Origin: Lewinella sp. IMCC34191
GTDB taxonomy: Bacteria > Bacteroidota > Bacteroidia > Chitinophagales > Saprospiraceae
NCBI RefSeq assembly: GCF_003390935.1
Contig: NZ_QNQZ01000006.1
Location: 1 to 64,000 of the forward strand
DNA: 64,000 nt
Direction: 5' to 3'
Positions 42,901-49,998 of this stretch are shown here, piece after piece. Position numbers and translations under genes: made by a program. How positions within the stretch are numbered: position 1 is the stretch's first letter; each line of letters opens with the position of its first letter. The notes under the pieces were generated by a model. That model ran no database searches and was not told the origin of the DNA. It saw nothing but the letters and a program-made list of their open reading frames with translations.

Positions 42901-43328
42901 GGACGGAGATTCCGCTTTCCACCACGGGTGCGGAAGGGGAATACGTTGCCGGTATCCGGTACAAAGCATGGAATCCACCCTCGGCCCTCCATCCTACCGT
43001 CAAACCCGATGTTCCGCTGGTCTTCGACGTATACGACAAGTGGAACGAGCGCAGCATCGGCGGGTGTACCTACCACGTCACCCACCCCGGAGGGCGTAGT
43101 TACGATACCTTCCCCGTCAACTCCCTCGAGGCCGAAAGCCGCCGGGTCAATCGGTTCTGGGAGCACAACCACACCCCGCGGCAATCCGAGCAGGTGGTGG
43201 AGCAGGCGGCTACCTCCGCTTCCGCCCGCTACGTCAGCGGCGATTATCAGCCACCCAGCACCATTGAGGTAAAGAAGGTCACCCCGAAGAAGGAATTCGG
43301 CCGGACGCTGGATCTCCGGTGGGTGTAA
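39933..43328 (+). CDS. Transglutaminase-like/DUF2126 amidoligase-like fusion protein
   Basis: A protein of 1131 residues from the ATG at 39933; an in-frame TTG six bases earlier is less likely. Residues ~1-260 contain a bacterial transglutaminase N-terminal region and the catalytic core: Cys183 in RNGSCRDSAWLL, His232 in DLHAWAEVY, Asp248 in LDATSG. No signal peptide is seen, so it is cytosolic. From ~320 onward the DUF2126 region begins RLTMGGEPTFVSDRDMES. It contains GRHTGTGGGNHITLGG (~715) and RAEFCIDKLYSPDSSSGRLG (~830), motifs of the predicted glutamine-synthetase-like amidoligase fold. The gene is divergent from ATP-grasp/alpha-E/Anbu across 170 bp, the usual partner set. Codons 135-141 carry an exact 23-bp copy of the dispersed motif. 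Confidence 0.9.
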   Translation: MPIRVAIRHRTHYDYDKSVKLSPQVIRLRPAPHARTPIQAYSLQISPDNHFINWQQDPFGNYLARVVFPEKCDHLHIDVEVIADLVTFNPFDFFLEDYAETVPFRYDEQLKKELAPYLELSESGPLLDAWIKEYGGGAQVEVPTVTWLVGLNQQLARDIHYNVRMEPGVQSCETTLGQRNGSCRDSAWLLVQILRRFGLAARFVSGYLVQLTPDEKVLDGPNGPEEDFTDLHAWAEVYLPGAGWVGLDATSGLFAGEGHIPLAATPDPASAAPLSGFSDPAEVTFDFANVVERIHETPRVTKPYTESEWEKVLELGDRVDDALREGDVRLTMGGEPTFVSDRDMESDQWNEAADGEDKRELAYELTTKLKQEFAPRGFIHQGQGKWYPGEPIPRWQYAIYWRTDGKALWKDDALLADPTKNYQAKATTADRFGRTLARRLELAPENCQPAYEDNFYFLWETGNLPVNIDPRRVDPADKLERQTLQSLLEIGMDKPRGYVLPLAFDHNEGQWKSCHWELKRGHIFLLPGNSGMGFRLPLDRLPHQVREQLPVELAASPQEELPALPDYGEQPEALAPGISRRAVSKSTDEEEKEENKDFEPEYRVETIRTALCLEPREGKLYIFLPPLESAESFASLLTAIERTAAEENIPVIIEGYQPPSDARLTKLVVAPDPGVVEINVHPATEWREIVRNYTILFNRAKESKLGTNKFMIDGRHTGTGGGNHITLGGTTPGESPLLRRPDLLRSFVNFWQNHPGLSYLFSSAFIGPTSQAPRVDEGRPDMLYELEIAFAQLDRHENPDPWIVDRLFRNLLIDVTGNTHRAEFCIDKLYSPDSSSGRLGILEMRGFDMPPHRDMCLTQLLLIRALTAAFWKQPYRRPLVRWGTALHDKFLLHHYVREDLREVCHFLREAGFDFKLEWLEPFFEFRFPVLGQIRQGEMDLELRSAIEPWHVLGEELGSMGTARYVDSSVERLQVRVTNFNPDRFSILCNRTEIPLSTTGAEGEYVAGIRYKAWNPPSALHPTVKPDVPLVFDVYDKWNERSIGGCTYHVTHPGGRSYDTFPVNSLEAESRRVNRFWEHNHTPRQSEQVVEQAATSASARYVSGDYQPPSTIEVKKVTPKKEFGRTLDLRWV
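40333..40355 (+). repeat. Dispersed GCGGCGG-motif, copy D (exact, coding)
   Basis: GCGGCGGAGCGCAGGTAGAA lies at 40336-40355 within the transglutaminase gene, coding for the GGGAQVE part of the protein. With the three bases before it, the match to copy B (16344-16366, other strand) is 23 of 23. Confidence 0.7.
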
Positions 43329-43339
43329 ACCTGCTACCG

Positions 43340-43382
43340 GCCCCCTGGTCCGCCGAGCGCCAGCTCGCCTGCCCAGGGGGGC
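43340..43382. terminator. Hairpin between transglutaminase and metG genes
   Basis: CCCCCTGG (43341-43348) pairs with CCAGGGGG (43373-43380). An inner stem GAGC/GCTC at 43355-43366 extends the structure. It lies 12 bp after the transglutaminase-gene stop, at a convergent junction. The T-tract is weak (CTTAATG), so the terminator call rests on stem strength and position. It contains CTGGTCCGCC, the complement of the GGCGGACCAG unit in the 33.7-kb hairpin. Confidence 0.55.
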
Positions 43383-43410
43383 TTAATGTAGTTTGGCTAT
43401 CGTTTTTATC

Positions 43411-43459
43411 GACCCGTGGGCGGACGAACTCCGCTACGCTGCGTTCGGCAGACCACTAG
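43411..43459 (-). repeat. Convergent-junction element, copy 2
   Basis: Read on the minus strand, this ~48-bp block starts CTAGTGGTCTGCCGAACGC and supplies the metG stop codon TAG (43458-43456). It differs from the 33576-33625 copy by about two substitutions and one indel. It is followed, 28 bp on, by the hairpin at 43382-43340, the same spacing as copy 1. Confidence 0.75.
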
Positions 43460-45603
43460 CGCACCGTCCACCCGTTACCGAAGCCGGCGGGCGGGGCGAC
43501 AAACTGAAGCTTTCCTTCGCCGTCTTCCGCCATCAGGATCATCGCTTCACTGAGGGCTCCCGCCATTTTGCGCGGCGCGAGATTGGTGACCACGACAACC
43601 TGCTGGCCGGCAAGCGCATCCGCATCGAAGTGTTTGGCGATACCGCTGACCACGCTGCGTTGCTGGTCGCCCAGGTCGATGGTGAGGTGAAGGAGCTTGT
43701 TGGATTTCTTGATCGGCTCCGCGCTCAGGATGGTAGCGGTGCGCAGGTCCAGTTTGGTGAAGTCGTCGAAAGAAATCTCGGGTTTCATCTCCGGTAGATT
43801 GGTGGTTTTCGGGGTAATGGGTTGGGCGGCCTGCTCGGCGTCGCGGCGTTCGAGGGCGGCGGTGAGTTTGTCGCGTTGCTGCTGAATCAGGGTGAGCAGC
43901 CGGTCGTCCTTGCGGTCGACGATCTTGGGGAAGAGGACGCCGGCCTTGCCGATGGCGTGGCCGGGTTCCAGGAGGGGCTTGCCGGATTCCAGTCGGTCGC
44001 GCAGGGCAGCCCAGTCACCGTTCGTCGCGACCTCCTGCTGGAGGACGGTCCGGAGTTTGGCACTTACCAGGGGCACGAAGGGGTGCGCGAGTAAGGCCAG
44101 GGCCGCGGCGATCTGATTACAGTTATATATAATGGTAGCGATCCGGGGATCCTCGGGGTCGGTCTTAGCCAGTGTCCAGGGAGCGGCGTCTTGCAGGTAC
44201 GTATTGCCGTAGGTGGCCAGCTCCACGAAGGTGGTGGCCGCATCCTTAAACCGGAAGGCTTCGATGTGGGATCCGATGGAAGTTGCGGCTTCCTGAATAC
44301 GGCTCGTTACCTGCGCTCCGTCGCCCGCTTCTTCCGGCTCCGGTACGGCGCCGTCGAAATACTTATGGGTAAGCACGGTGACGCGGTTGAAGAAGTTGCC
44401 CAGCTTGTCGGCCAGGTCCTTGTCGTAGTATTCGGTAAAACCGTCCCAGGTGAAGTCGGCATCCTGCTGCTCGGGGAGGTTGCGGATGAGGGCCCAACGC
44501 AGGGCATCCTCCCCGTTGGGGAAGTCCTCGAACTGCTCCACGTACTCGTGCAGTTCGATGCCCCAGCCGCGGGACTTACTGAACTTATCGCCTTCGAAAT
44601 TGAGGAACTGGTTGGCGGGGACATTCTTGGGCAATACGTAATCACCGTGGGCCCGCAGCATAGCCGGAAAGATGAGGCAGTGAAAAACGATGTTATCCTT
44701 ACCGATAAAGTGAATAAGCTCGGTATCTGGGTTTTGCCAGTAGTCTTTCCAGTCACGACCGTTTTCCAGGCACCACTGCTTGGTGCTGCTGATGTAGCCG
44801 ATGGGCGCGTCGAACCATACGTATAGGACCTTGCCCTCCGCTTCCGGGTGGGGCACGCTGATGCCCCAATCGAGATCGCGGGTGATGGCGCGGGGTTGCA
44901 GGCCTTCATTGAGCCAGCTCATGCACTGGCCGATGACGTGCTTCTTCCAGTTGCGGGGGTCATGCTGTTGCGCACCATCGATGGTGCCTTCCTGGATCCA
45001 GGTCCGGAGAAATTCCTCGTGGCGCGACAGGTCGAAGTACCAGTGCTTGGTTTCCCGCAGCTCGGGCTTGGCACCGCTGAGGACGGACACCGGATCGATC
45101 AACTCCGTAGGTGACAAATCGCTGCCGCAGTTTTCACACTGGTCGCCGTAAGCCTGGTCGTAGCCACAGCGCGGGCACGTACCCTTGATATAGCGGTCTG
45201 CCAGGAACTGCTTGAACTCCGGATCGTAATACTGCTCGGTGGAACGGACGATGAACTCGTCGCCCTTTTTATCGAGGGTGCGGAAGAAGTCCTGACTGGT
45301 TTCGTGGTGGAGCGGTTCGCTCGTACGGTGGTAATAATCGAAGCTGATACCCAGCGCGGCAAAACTGCGCTTATTTAGTTCGTGATATTTATCGATGATC
45401 TGCTTCGGGTCGATACCCTCCTTCTTGGCCCGGAGCGTGATGGCCGCGCCGTGTTCGTCGCTGCCACAGACCCAAAGCACGTCCTTTCCCATAAGCCGCA
45501 GGTAGCGGGCGTAGATATCGGCCGGAAGGTAGGCGCCGGCCAGATGTCCTAAGTGGAGCGGTCCGTTGGCGTACGGAAGGGCGGAAGTCAGAAGATGTGG
45601 CAT
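43456..45603 (-). CDS. metG: Methionyl-tRNA synthetase
   Basis: A protein of 715 residues from the ATG at 45603, giving MPHLLTSALPYANGPLHLGH. The class I signatures are HLGH (~17-20) and KFSKS in EGDKFSKSRGWGIEL. The zinc knuckle CPRCGYDQAYGDQCENCGSDL holds the four cysteines of the MetG1 type. The C-terminal ~105 residues (ISFDDFTKLDLRTATILSAE, then NLAPRKMAGALSEAMIL) form the tRNA-binding OB fold fused to the enzyme. It charges tRNA-Met. Codons in the linker carry a near copy of the dispersed motif (44307-44324). A TACCTTTG promoter box lies 57 bp upstream. The stop codon belongs to the convergent-junction repeat. Confidence 0.98.
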   Translation of the reverse strand: MPHLLTSALPYANGPLHLGHLAGAYLPADIYARYLRLMGKDVLWVCGSDEHGAAITLRAKKEGIDPKQIIDKYHELNKRSFAALGISFDYYHRTSEPLHHETSQDFFRTLDKKGDEFIVRSTEQYYDPEFKQFLADRYIKGTCPRCGYDQAYGDQCENCGSDLSPTELIDPVSVLSGAKPELRETKHWYFDLSRHEEFLRTWIQEGTIDGAQQHDPRNWKKHVIGQCMSWLNEGLQPRAITRDLDWGISVPHPEAEGKVLYVWFDAPIGYISSTKQWCLENGRDWKDYWQNPDTELIHFIGKDNIVFHCLIFPAMLRAHGDYVLPKNVPANQFLNFEGDKFSKSRGWGIELHEYVEQFEDFPNGEDALRWALIRNLPEQQDADFTWDGFTEYYDKDLADKLGNFFNRVTVLTHKYFDGAVPEPEEAGDGAQVTSRIQEAATSIGSHIEAFRFKDAATTFVELATYGNTYLQDAAPWTLAKTDPEDPRIATIIYNCNQIAAALALLAHPFVPLVSAKLRTVLQQEVATNGDWAALRDRLESGKPLLEPGHAIGKAGVLFPKIVDRKDDRLLTLIQQQRDKLTAALERRDAEQAAQPITPKTTNLPEMKPEISFDDFTKLDLRTATILSAEPIKKSNKLLHLTIDLGDQQRSVVSGIAKHFDADALAGQQVVVVTNLAPRKMAGALSEAMILMAEDGEGKLQFVAPPAGFGNGWTVR

Positions 45604-45660
45604 AGGAAAGTGTGAAATAGTAACTAAGTAGTCCGGCCGGAGCCGTTCCGAAGCGTGGCA

Positions 45661-45668
45661 CAAAGGTA
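45661..45668 (-). promoter_or_regulatory. Candidate -7 promoter box for metG
   Basis: The minus strand reads TACCTTTG, an exact TAnnTTTG match, 57 bp before the metG ATG. A GTTAAC-containing stretch lies about 20 bp upstream, but no clear -33 TTG is seen. Confidence 0.4.
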
Positions 45669-45933
45669 GCCCGGTGGTTTGTTAACACATTCCGTAAAAA
45701 ATATTTGGGCTTTTATCGGGTACCAACCTTGTATTGTTGGCTACTAAAATGCTTTTACGGGGTACATTCGATTTGACAATTAAAAAAAATTGCTGTTTGC
45801 ACGCTAAGATACTTGCCCCCCCTTCTCCCCGTTTTATATACAACCGCACGGGAGTGATGAATCGTTGCGGCAGTTTTATTCACCGGCTTTTGCCGGGAAG
45901 GTTTTTACAGTACACTTTACAAACACATATTAG
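45669..45933 (+). other. AT-rich leader region before the T9SS-tail protein gene
   Basis: This is the AT-rich gap between the metG promoter box and the gene at 45934. It contains A- and T-tracts (TTGACAATTAAAAAAAATTG at ~45773), runs of seven to eight Cs near 45815, and a small hairpin CCGGC-TTTT-GCCGG at 45883-45896 with GGTTTTT after it, which may be a leader terminator or chance. A 67-codon frame here (45734-45937) lacks protein-like features. No gene is called. Confidence 0.4.
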
Positions 45934-46563
45934 ATGAGAGAATGCTACTTTCTCCTGCTTGTCGCCCTATTCGGCGCACAGGCCCCAACTCAAGCATGCA
46001 CGAATACGGCTGTAATGGCTTCCGCTGCTCTACCTCCTGTTTCCCTGGTCGAGTGGACAGCCAAGCCAGAAGGATCCGAGGTTGACCTGCGCTGGACTAC
46101 CAATGACGAAGCCGAACACGATTACTTCGTAGTCGAACACTCCCGTGATGGAGCGACCTTCGAACCCCTCGTGGCCATCATGAACCCCGAGCAAAGCTAC
46201 GAGGGCCTTTACCGCGACTACCATTTCGTACACCGGAATCCGGTACCCGGCACAAATTATTACCGCCTGGTGCAGTACGATACCGATGGATCGGTCACCA
46301 CATTCGACATACAGTCGGTGCACACCCAGCTAAACGTCACCTCTTCCGTCACGCCCAACCCGGCCCACGCCGGTCAGCAGGTAGGCCTGAACGGCAATGA
46401 AGAAATTCATGAGGCAAGCCTGTACCGGCTGGATGGCACCCTGGTCGCCAGCTACCGGGAAGACCAGACCGCCCTGTCCGCCGTTACGCTTCCGGCCAAC
46501 CTGTCAACCGGCACCTACGTCTTGCGCGCCGGCCAGCAGACCCACCGGATTTTCGTCCGCTAA
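45934..46563 (+). CDS. Secreted protein with C-terminal T9SS-type sorting domain
   Basis: A protein of 209 residues. The signal peptide is CYFLLLVALFGAQAPTQA. Residues ~35-125 form a fibronectin-III-like fold widely seen before sorting tails (LVEWTAKPEGSEVDLRWTTN, then YFVVEHSRDGATFEPLVAI, then NPVPGTNYYRLVQYDTDGSV). The tail ~130-209 (SSVTPNPAHAGQQVGL, then EASLYRLDGTLVASYREDQT, ending LRAGQQTHRIFVR) is a type A T9SS sorting domain. There is no catalytic domain, so the protein is effectively a sorting module of unknown purpose. It ends 10 bp before the convergent DUF4861 gene. Confidence 0.75.
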   Translation: MRECYFLLLVALFGAQAPTQACTNTAVMASAALPPVSLVEWTAKPEGSEVDLRWTTNDEAEHDYFVVEHSRDGATFEPLVAIMNPEQSYEGLYRDYHFVHRNPVPGTNYYRLVQYDTDGSVTTFDIQSVHTQLNVTSSVTPNPAHAGQQVGLNGNEEIHEASLYRLDGTLVASYREDQTALSAVTLPANLSTGTYVLRAGQQTHRIFVR

Positions 46564-46573
46564 GGCTTCGACT

Positions 46574-47557
46574 TCAATAAATCGCCCCAACGAAAGCCGT
46601 GCGCTCCGCAAAGGCCGGGTTACCCGGCTCCCATGCGGCGGTAAAGCGGTAGGTCGTCGGCTGCCCGTTTTCAAGCTTCAGACGGACGTAGTAGGTGGTA
46701 GACACGGGCATATCGTCCGGCCCCAGCTCACCGTGGCCCAGTACGGCGGATTCATCGGCCGTAATGGCCATACCTAAGGTATGATCGAGTTCGGCCTGCG
46801 GACCGTAGGTGTACATCACGAATCGACCATCCCGCTCTTCGGTGTACAGCGTATCGCTGTGCAGATTCACGATACCGGTAAGGAGCTCTTCGTCGCCCTG
46901 CAAGCCCGTCAGGGTAACGTCAGACTGGTATCCCCAGGTTCCCGGTTCGATGCTGATCTCCCAGTCGAGGTCGAGGCTGCGGCCCGCTACTTCCCACCCG
47001 TTATACTCCAGCAGGAAGCGGGAGCCGTCCGGTCCTTCCTCCAGCTTACGGTAGCGTTCTTCGGCTACGTCACCGAGGCGGTAGATGCTGTCCCCGATCA
47101 TCAGGGCGATGCTGCCGGCTCCGAGGGAGTTGCCCACTTTGAGCACGTCCATGCCCCAGTCGCTCATGTTGTGGTAGTTCTGGTCCTTACCGAGTTGCTG
47201 GGTACCTACGCTATCGAGGACCATGTCACCGGTTTTCTTGCCGAAGATGTCGATCCCGTTGCGTTCGTCGAAGTATAGGCGGAAGCCGACGTTCTCGTTT
47301 TCCCAGGCGGGGCCCTCCATCTGGTAGATGAAGGGAATTTCCTGTCCGAGGTGGTCCGGGGCACGGGTGACGTCGTCCTCTTCCACGTACCGGTCGCCTA
47401 CGGCGCGGGCCATCCGGATATTCGTATTGGCCTGGCGGGTAGGACTGGCCGTGGGCGCCACGTCCGCGTCGTTTTTCGGCGAGGGACCGCAGGATAAAAG
47501 CAACGTCAGCGACAGGAGGGTGATAGGTAGTGCCCGAGCGGCGTGGTAAAAGAACAT
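46574..47557 (-). CDS. DUF4861 lipoprotein
   Basis: A protein of 327 residues from the ATG at 47557 (an upstream ATG at 47578 adds only MSQIHHA). The signal ends in a lipobox LLSCGPSPKND (Cys near residue 23). The DUF4861 domain spans ~85-325: PFIYQMEGPAWENENVGFRL, YFDERNGIDIFGKKTGDMVL, QNYHNMSDWGMDVLKVGNSL and, near the end, LGMAITADESAVLGHGELG and TYYVRLKLENGQPTTYRFTA. The beta-rich fold occurs in polysaccharide-utilisation loci for uronate-rich glycans such as pectin, next to kduI/kduD, as is the case 0.8 kb away here. The biochemical role is not settled. It is exported and lipid-anchored. Confidence 0.85.
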   Translation of the reverse strand: MFFYHAARALPITLLSLTLLLSCGPSPKNDADVAPTASPTRQANTNIRMARAVGDRYVEEDDVTRAPDHLGQEIPFIYQMEGPAWENENVGFRLYFDERNGIDIFGKKTGDMVLDSVGTQQLGKDQNYHNMSDWGMDVLKVGNSLGAGSIALMIGDSIYRLGDVAEERYRKLEEGPDGSRFLLEYNGWEVAGRSLDLDWEISIEPGTWGYQSDVTLTGLQGDEELLTGIVNLHSDTLYTEERDGRFVMYTYGPQAELDHTLGMAITADESAVLGHGELGPDDMPVSTTYYVRLKLENGQPTTYRFTAAWEPGNPAFAERTAFVGAIY

Positions 47558-47687
47558 AGCATGATGGATTTGGGACAAAAGTTACGCCGGGGATTACGAT
47601 AACAAAGGAGAAGGCACACTTCTCGGCCATTTTCCTTAACTAACATTTAGGGCAAGGCGGCCGTTTTGCCAAGCAAATCGATTCCTC

Positions 47688-48266
47688 ATGCTCACTAAAC
47701 TACTCGTACTGGAAGCGGTGGTCATCTGCGCCATGCTGGCCTTCTTCGTACACCGGCAACTTCCGGATACCGAGCTGCGGGTGGGTGATAGGACCTATGT
47801 GATAAAACAGCGCAGTGCTCCTTCGGTAGCCACGACGGACGCTACCTTTCCCCTTGCCTCGCCGGGGGAGTTAGCTTTCCCCGTGGCGGGCTACGGGACG
47901 GAGGCGGTGATCAGCGTCTTCGGCGACCGGCGCGGCCCCCAGCGGCTACACGACGGTATCGACATTAAGGCCCCGGCCGGCACGCCCGTGGTTGCGGTTA
48001 CGGACGGCTTCGTGGAGCGCATCCGCACGGGGGGCAGCGGTGGCCGGCAGCTGTACCTGCGAGACGGAAGGGGTAGGTTGTTCTATTACGCCCACCTGTT
48101 AGACTGGCGGGTGAATGAGTTCGACGCCGTGGAAGCCGGCGATACCCTGGCCACGGTGGGAAGTACCGGCAATGCGCGGGGCACTACCCCCCACCTCCAC
48201 TTCGAGATCCTGATGGGAAAGGATAGGACGGCGGTGGACCCGCTGCCATTCTGGACGACGCCTTAG
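47688..48266 (+). CDS. M23-family metallopeptidase
   Basis: A protein of 192 residues. An N-terminal membrane helix (LLVLEAVVICAMLAFFV) is followed by a ~50-residue spacer and the LytM domain (~75-190). Zinc ligands are His and Asp in LHDGIDIKAPAGTPV and His in TTPHLHFEI. Further features are the usual YYAHL and GDTLATVGSTGNARG. Members cleave glycine- or mDAP-linked peptidoglycan bonds or act as non-enzymatic murein-hydrolase activators. The first and third motifs are intact, so activity is plausible. It lies between divergent DUF4861 and co-directional kduI genes and may be unrelated to either. Confidence 0.88.
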   Translation: MLTKLLVLEAVVICAMLAFFVHRQLPDTELRVGDRTYVIKQRSAPSVATTDATFPLASPGELAFPVAGYGTEAVISVFGDRRGPQRLHDGIDIKAPAGTPVVAVTDGFVERIRTGGSGGRQLYLRDGRGRLFYYAHLLDWRVNEFDAVEAGDTLATVGSTGNARGTTPHLHFEILMGKDRTAVDPLPFWTTP

Positions 48267-48326
48267 CTATCGAACCGGATAGAGGAAGAAATCCGGGCGG
48301 CGGAACCGGCAAAGTGAACTATGTAA

Positions 48327-48357
48327 TTTTTTCTGTGTATAATTGACACACAAAAAA
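48327..48357 (+). promoter_or_regulatory. Inverted-repeat operator candidate before kduI
   Basis: TTTTTTCTGTGT (48327-48338) and ACACACAAAAAA (48346-48357) form a 12-bp inverted repeat with one mismatch, separated by ATAATTG. A TATAATTG box, one base off TAnnTTTG, lies across the centre, and the ATG of kduI is 8 bp beyond the repeat. A repressor bound here would block the promoter. The NrtR-like gene in the same operon is a candidate. Confidence 0.55.
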
Positions 48358-48364
48358 TCACATC

Positions 48365-49195
48365 ATGCAATCCCGTTACGGCGTCCGCCCCGATCACTTT
48401 ACCCGTTTAAACACCCAGGAAATTCGCGATGAATTTCTCGCGACCGACCTCATGGTAGAGGGGGCCATCAACCTCGTTCATTCGCACTACGACCGCTTTA
48501 TTTTTGGTGGCGCCGTTCCGACCTCGGGCACGCTCGAACTGGAGAACGACGATGACCTGCGGGCGGATTTTTTCCTGCAGCGTCGGGAACTGGGGGTACT
48601 GAACCTGGGCGGTGCCGGAACCATCACCGTCGACGGGGAAGCCTACGAGATGGACCGTTTCGACTGCCTTTACGTCGGGCGGGGATCGAAATCGGTCGCC
48701 TTTGCGAGCAAGGACGGCGGCAGCCCCGCGCGCTTTTACCTCAATAGCGCGCCTTCCCACAAGGAATACCCCACGACCAAAAACACGCAAAGCCAGGCGA
48801 ATAAAGTAGAGTTGGGCGACGACGAGCACGCCAATAAGCGCGTGCTGTACCAGTACATCCACGAGGATGGCATCCCCAGTTCCCAGTTGGTCATGGGTTT
48901 CACCGAACTCCTGCCCGGCAACATCTGGAACACTTTCCCGCCCCACACCCATGAGCGGCGGATGGAGGTATACCTCTACTTCGACGTCACCGGTGACGAG
49001 CTCGTGATGCACTTCATGGGGAAACCCGACGAAACGCGGCACATCGCGGTTCGCAATTTCGAGGCGGTGATCTCGCCACCCTGGTCGATTCACAGCGGTG
49101 CCGGTACCGCCAATTACCGCTTCGTTTGGGGCATGGCCGGGGAGAACCAGGCCTTCACCGATATGGATGCCGCTACCCTGGGAGACATCCGCTAA
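48365..49195 (+). CDS. kduI: 5-dehydro-4-deoxy-D-glucuronate isomerase
   Basis: A protein of 276 residues, full length for KduI, with a double cupin fold. It starts MQSRYGVRPDHFTRLNTQEI and contains the zinc-site motif FPPHTHERRMEVYLYF (His, His, Glu) and the later His in PPWSIHSGAG. KduI isomerises 5-keto-4-deoxyuronate, the product of unsaturated uronides from lyase action on pectin, alginate-type or glycosaminoglycan chains, to DKII. kduD follows 41 bp downstream. An inverted repeat 8 bp before the start is probably regulatory. No lyase or uronyl hydrolase is in the window, so polymer identity stays open. Confidence 0.95.
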   Translation: MQSRYGVRPDHFTRLNTQEIRDEFLATDLMVEGAINLVHSHYDRFIFGGAVPTSGTLELENDDDLRADFFLQRRELGVLNLGGAGTITVDGEAYEMDRFDCLYVGRGSKSVAFASKDGGSPARFYLNSAPSHKEYPTTKNTQSQANKVELGDDEHANKRVLYQYIHEDGIPSSQLVMGFTELLPGNIWNTFPPHTHERRMEVYLYFDVTGDELVMHFMGKPDETRHIAVRNFEAVISPPWSIHSGAGTANYRFVWGMAGENQAFTDMDAATLGDIR

Positions 49196-49236
49196 CCAGC
49201 AGCCACCCTTTCCTCCCCCACCCCGAATCAACATTT

Positions 49237-49995
49237 ATGCATCTATTTGACCTATCCGGAAAAACGGCCGTCGTTACCGGCTGCAAGCGCGGAATCGGTT
49301 ACGCCATGGCTTTGGGCCTGGCGGAAGCCGGTGCCGACATTGTGGGCATTTCCGCCAGCCTGCAACCCGACTCCGCTATCGAGCAGGCCGTCAAGAAGGC
49401 CGGCCGGCAATTTTCTTCCTACCAGTGCGACTTCTCCAAGCGCGACAGCCTGTACCAATTTATTTCCGCGGTGAAGGAGGACCACGGCACCCCCGACATT
49501 CTGGTCAACAACGCGGGTACGATCCTGCGCGACCCCGCCGCCCAGCACTCGGATGAATACTGGGATAAGGTGATCGAGGTCAACCAAAGCGCTCCGTTCA
49601 TCCTCTCCCGGGAGTTTGGCCGCGATATGATCGAGCGGGGCAGCGGCAAGATCATCTTTACCGCTTCGCTACTTACGTTTCAGGGTGGCATAACGGTACC
49701 CGGTTACGCCGCTTCGAAGGGGGCCATCGGCCAGCTGACCATGGCGCTCTCCAATGAGTGGGCCGGGAAGGGCGTACAGGTGAACGCGATCGCACCGGGC
49801 TACATCCGGACCGACAATACACAGGCGCTGCAGGACAATGAAGAGCGGTCCAGTTCCATCCTGTCCCGGATCCCGGCGAACCGCTGGGGAACGCCGGATG
49901 ACTTCGTGGGCCCGATCGTATTCCTGGCCAGCGAGGCGTCGAATTACGTTAACGGTACCATCCTCGTCGTTGACGGGGGATGGATGGGCCGGTAG
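49237..49995 (+). CDS. kduD: 2-dehydro-3-deoxy-D-gluconate 5-dehydrogenase
   Basis: A protein of 252 residues from the ATG at 49237 (MHLFDLSGKTAVVTGCKRGI); the frame is open further upstream but overlaps kduI. Short-chain dehydrogenase motifs: GCKRGIGYAMALGLAEAGAD for NAD binding, NNAG, the active Ser in FTASLLTFQGG and the YAASK tetrad. KduD reduces DKII to 2-keto-3-deoxygluconate, the next step after KduI. The KduD assignment rests on the pairing with kduI and the SSSILSRIPANRWGTPDDFV pattern. It ends three bases before the Nudix regulator. Confidence 0.92.
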   Translation: MHLFDLSGKTAVVTGCKRGIGYAMALGLAEAGADIVGISASLQPDSAIEQAVKKAGRQFSSYQCDFSKRDSLYQFISAVKEDHGTPDILVNNAGTILRDPAAQHSDEYWDKVIEVNQSAPFILSREFGRDMIERGSGKIIFTASLLTFQGGITVPGYAASKGAIGQLTMALSNEWAGKGVQVNAIAPGYIRTDNTQALQDNEERSSSILSRIPANRWGTPDDFVGPIVFLASEASNYVNGTILVVDGGWMGR

Positions 49996-49998
49996 CCC

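Noticed and set aside
45734-45937. A 67-codon plus-strand frame before the T9SS-tail protein gene.
   Set aside because: It has no conserved pattern and overlaps the downstream start. The region reads better as a leader.
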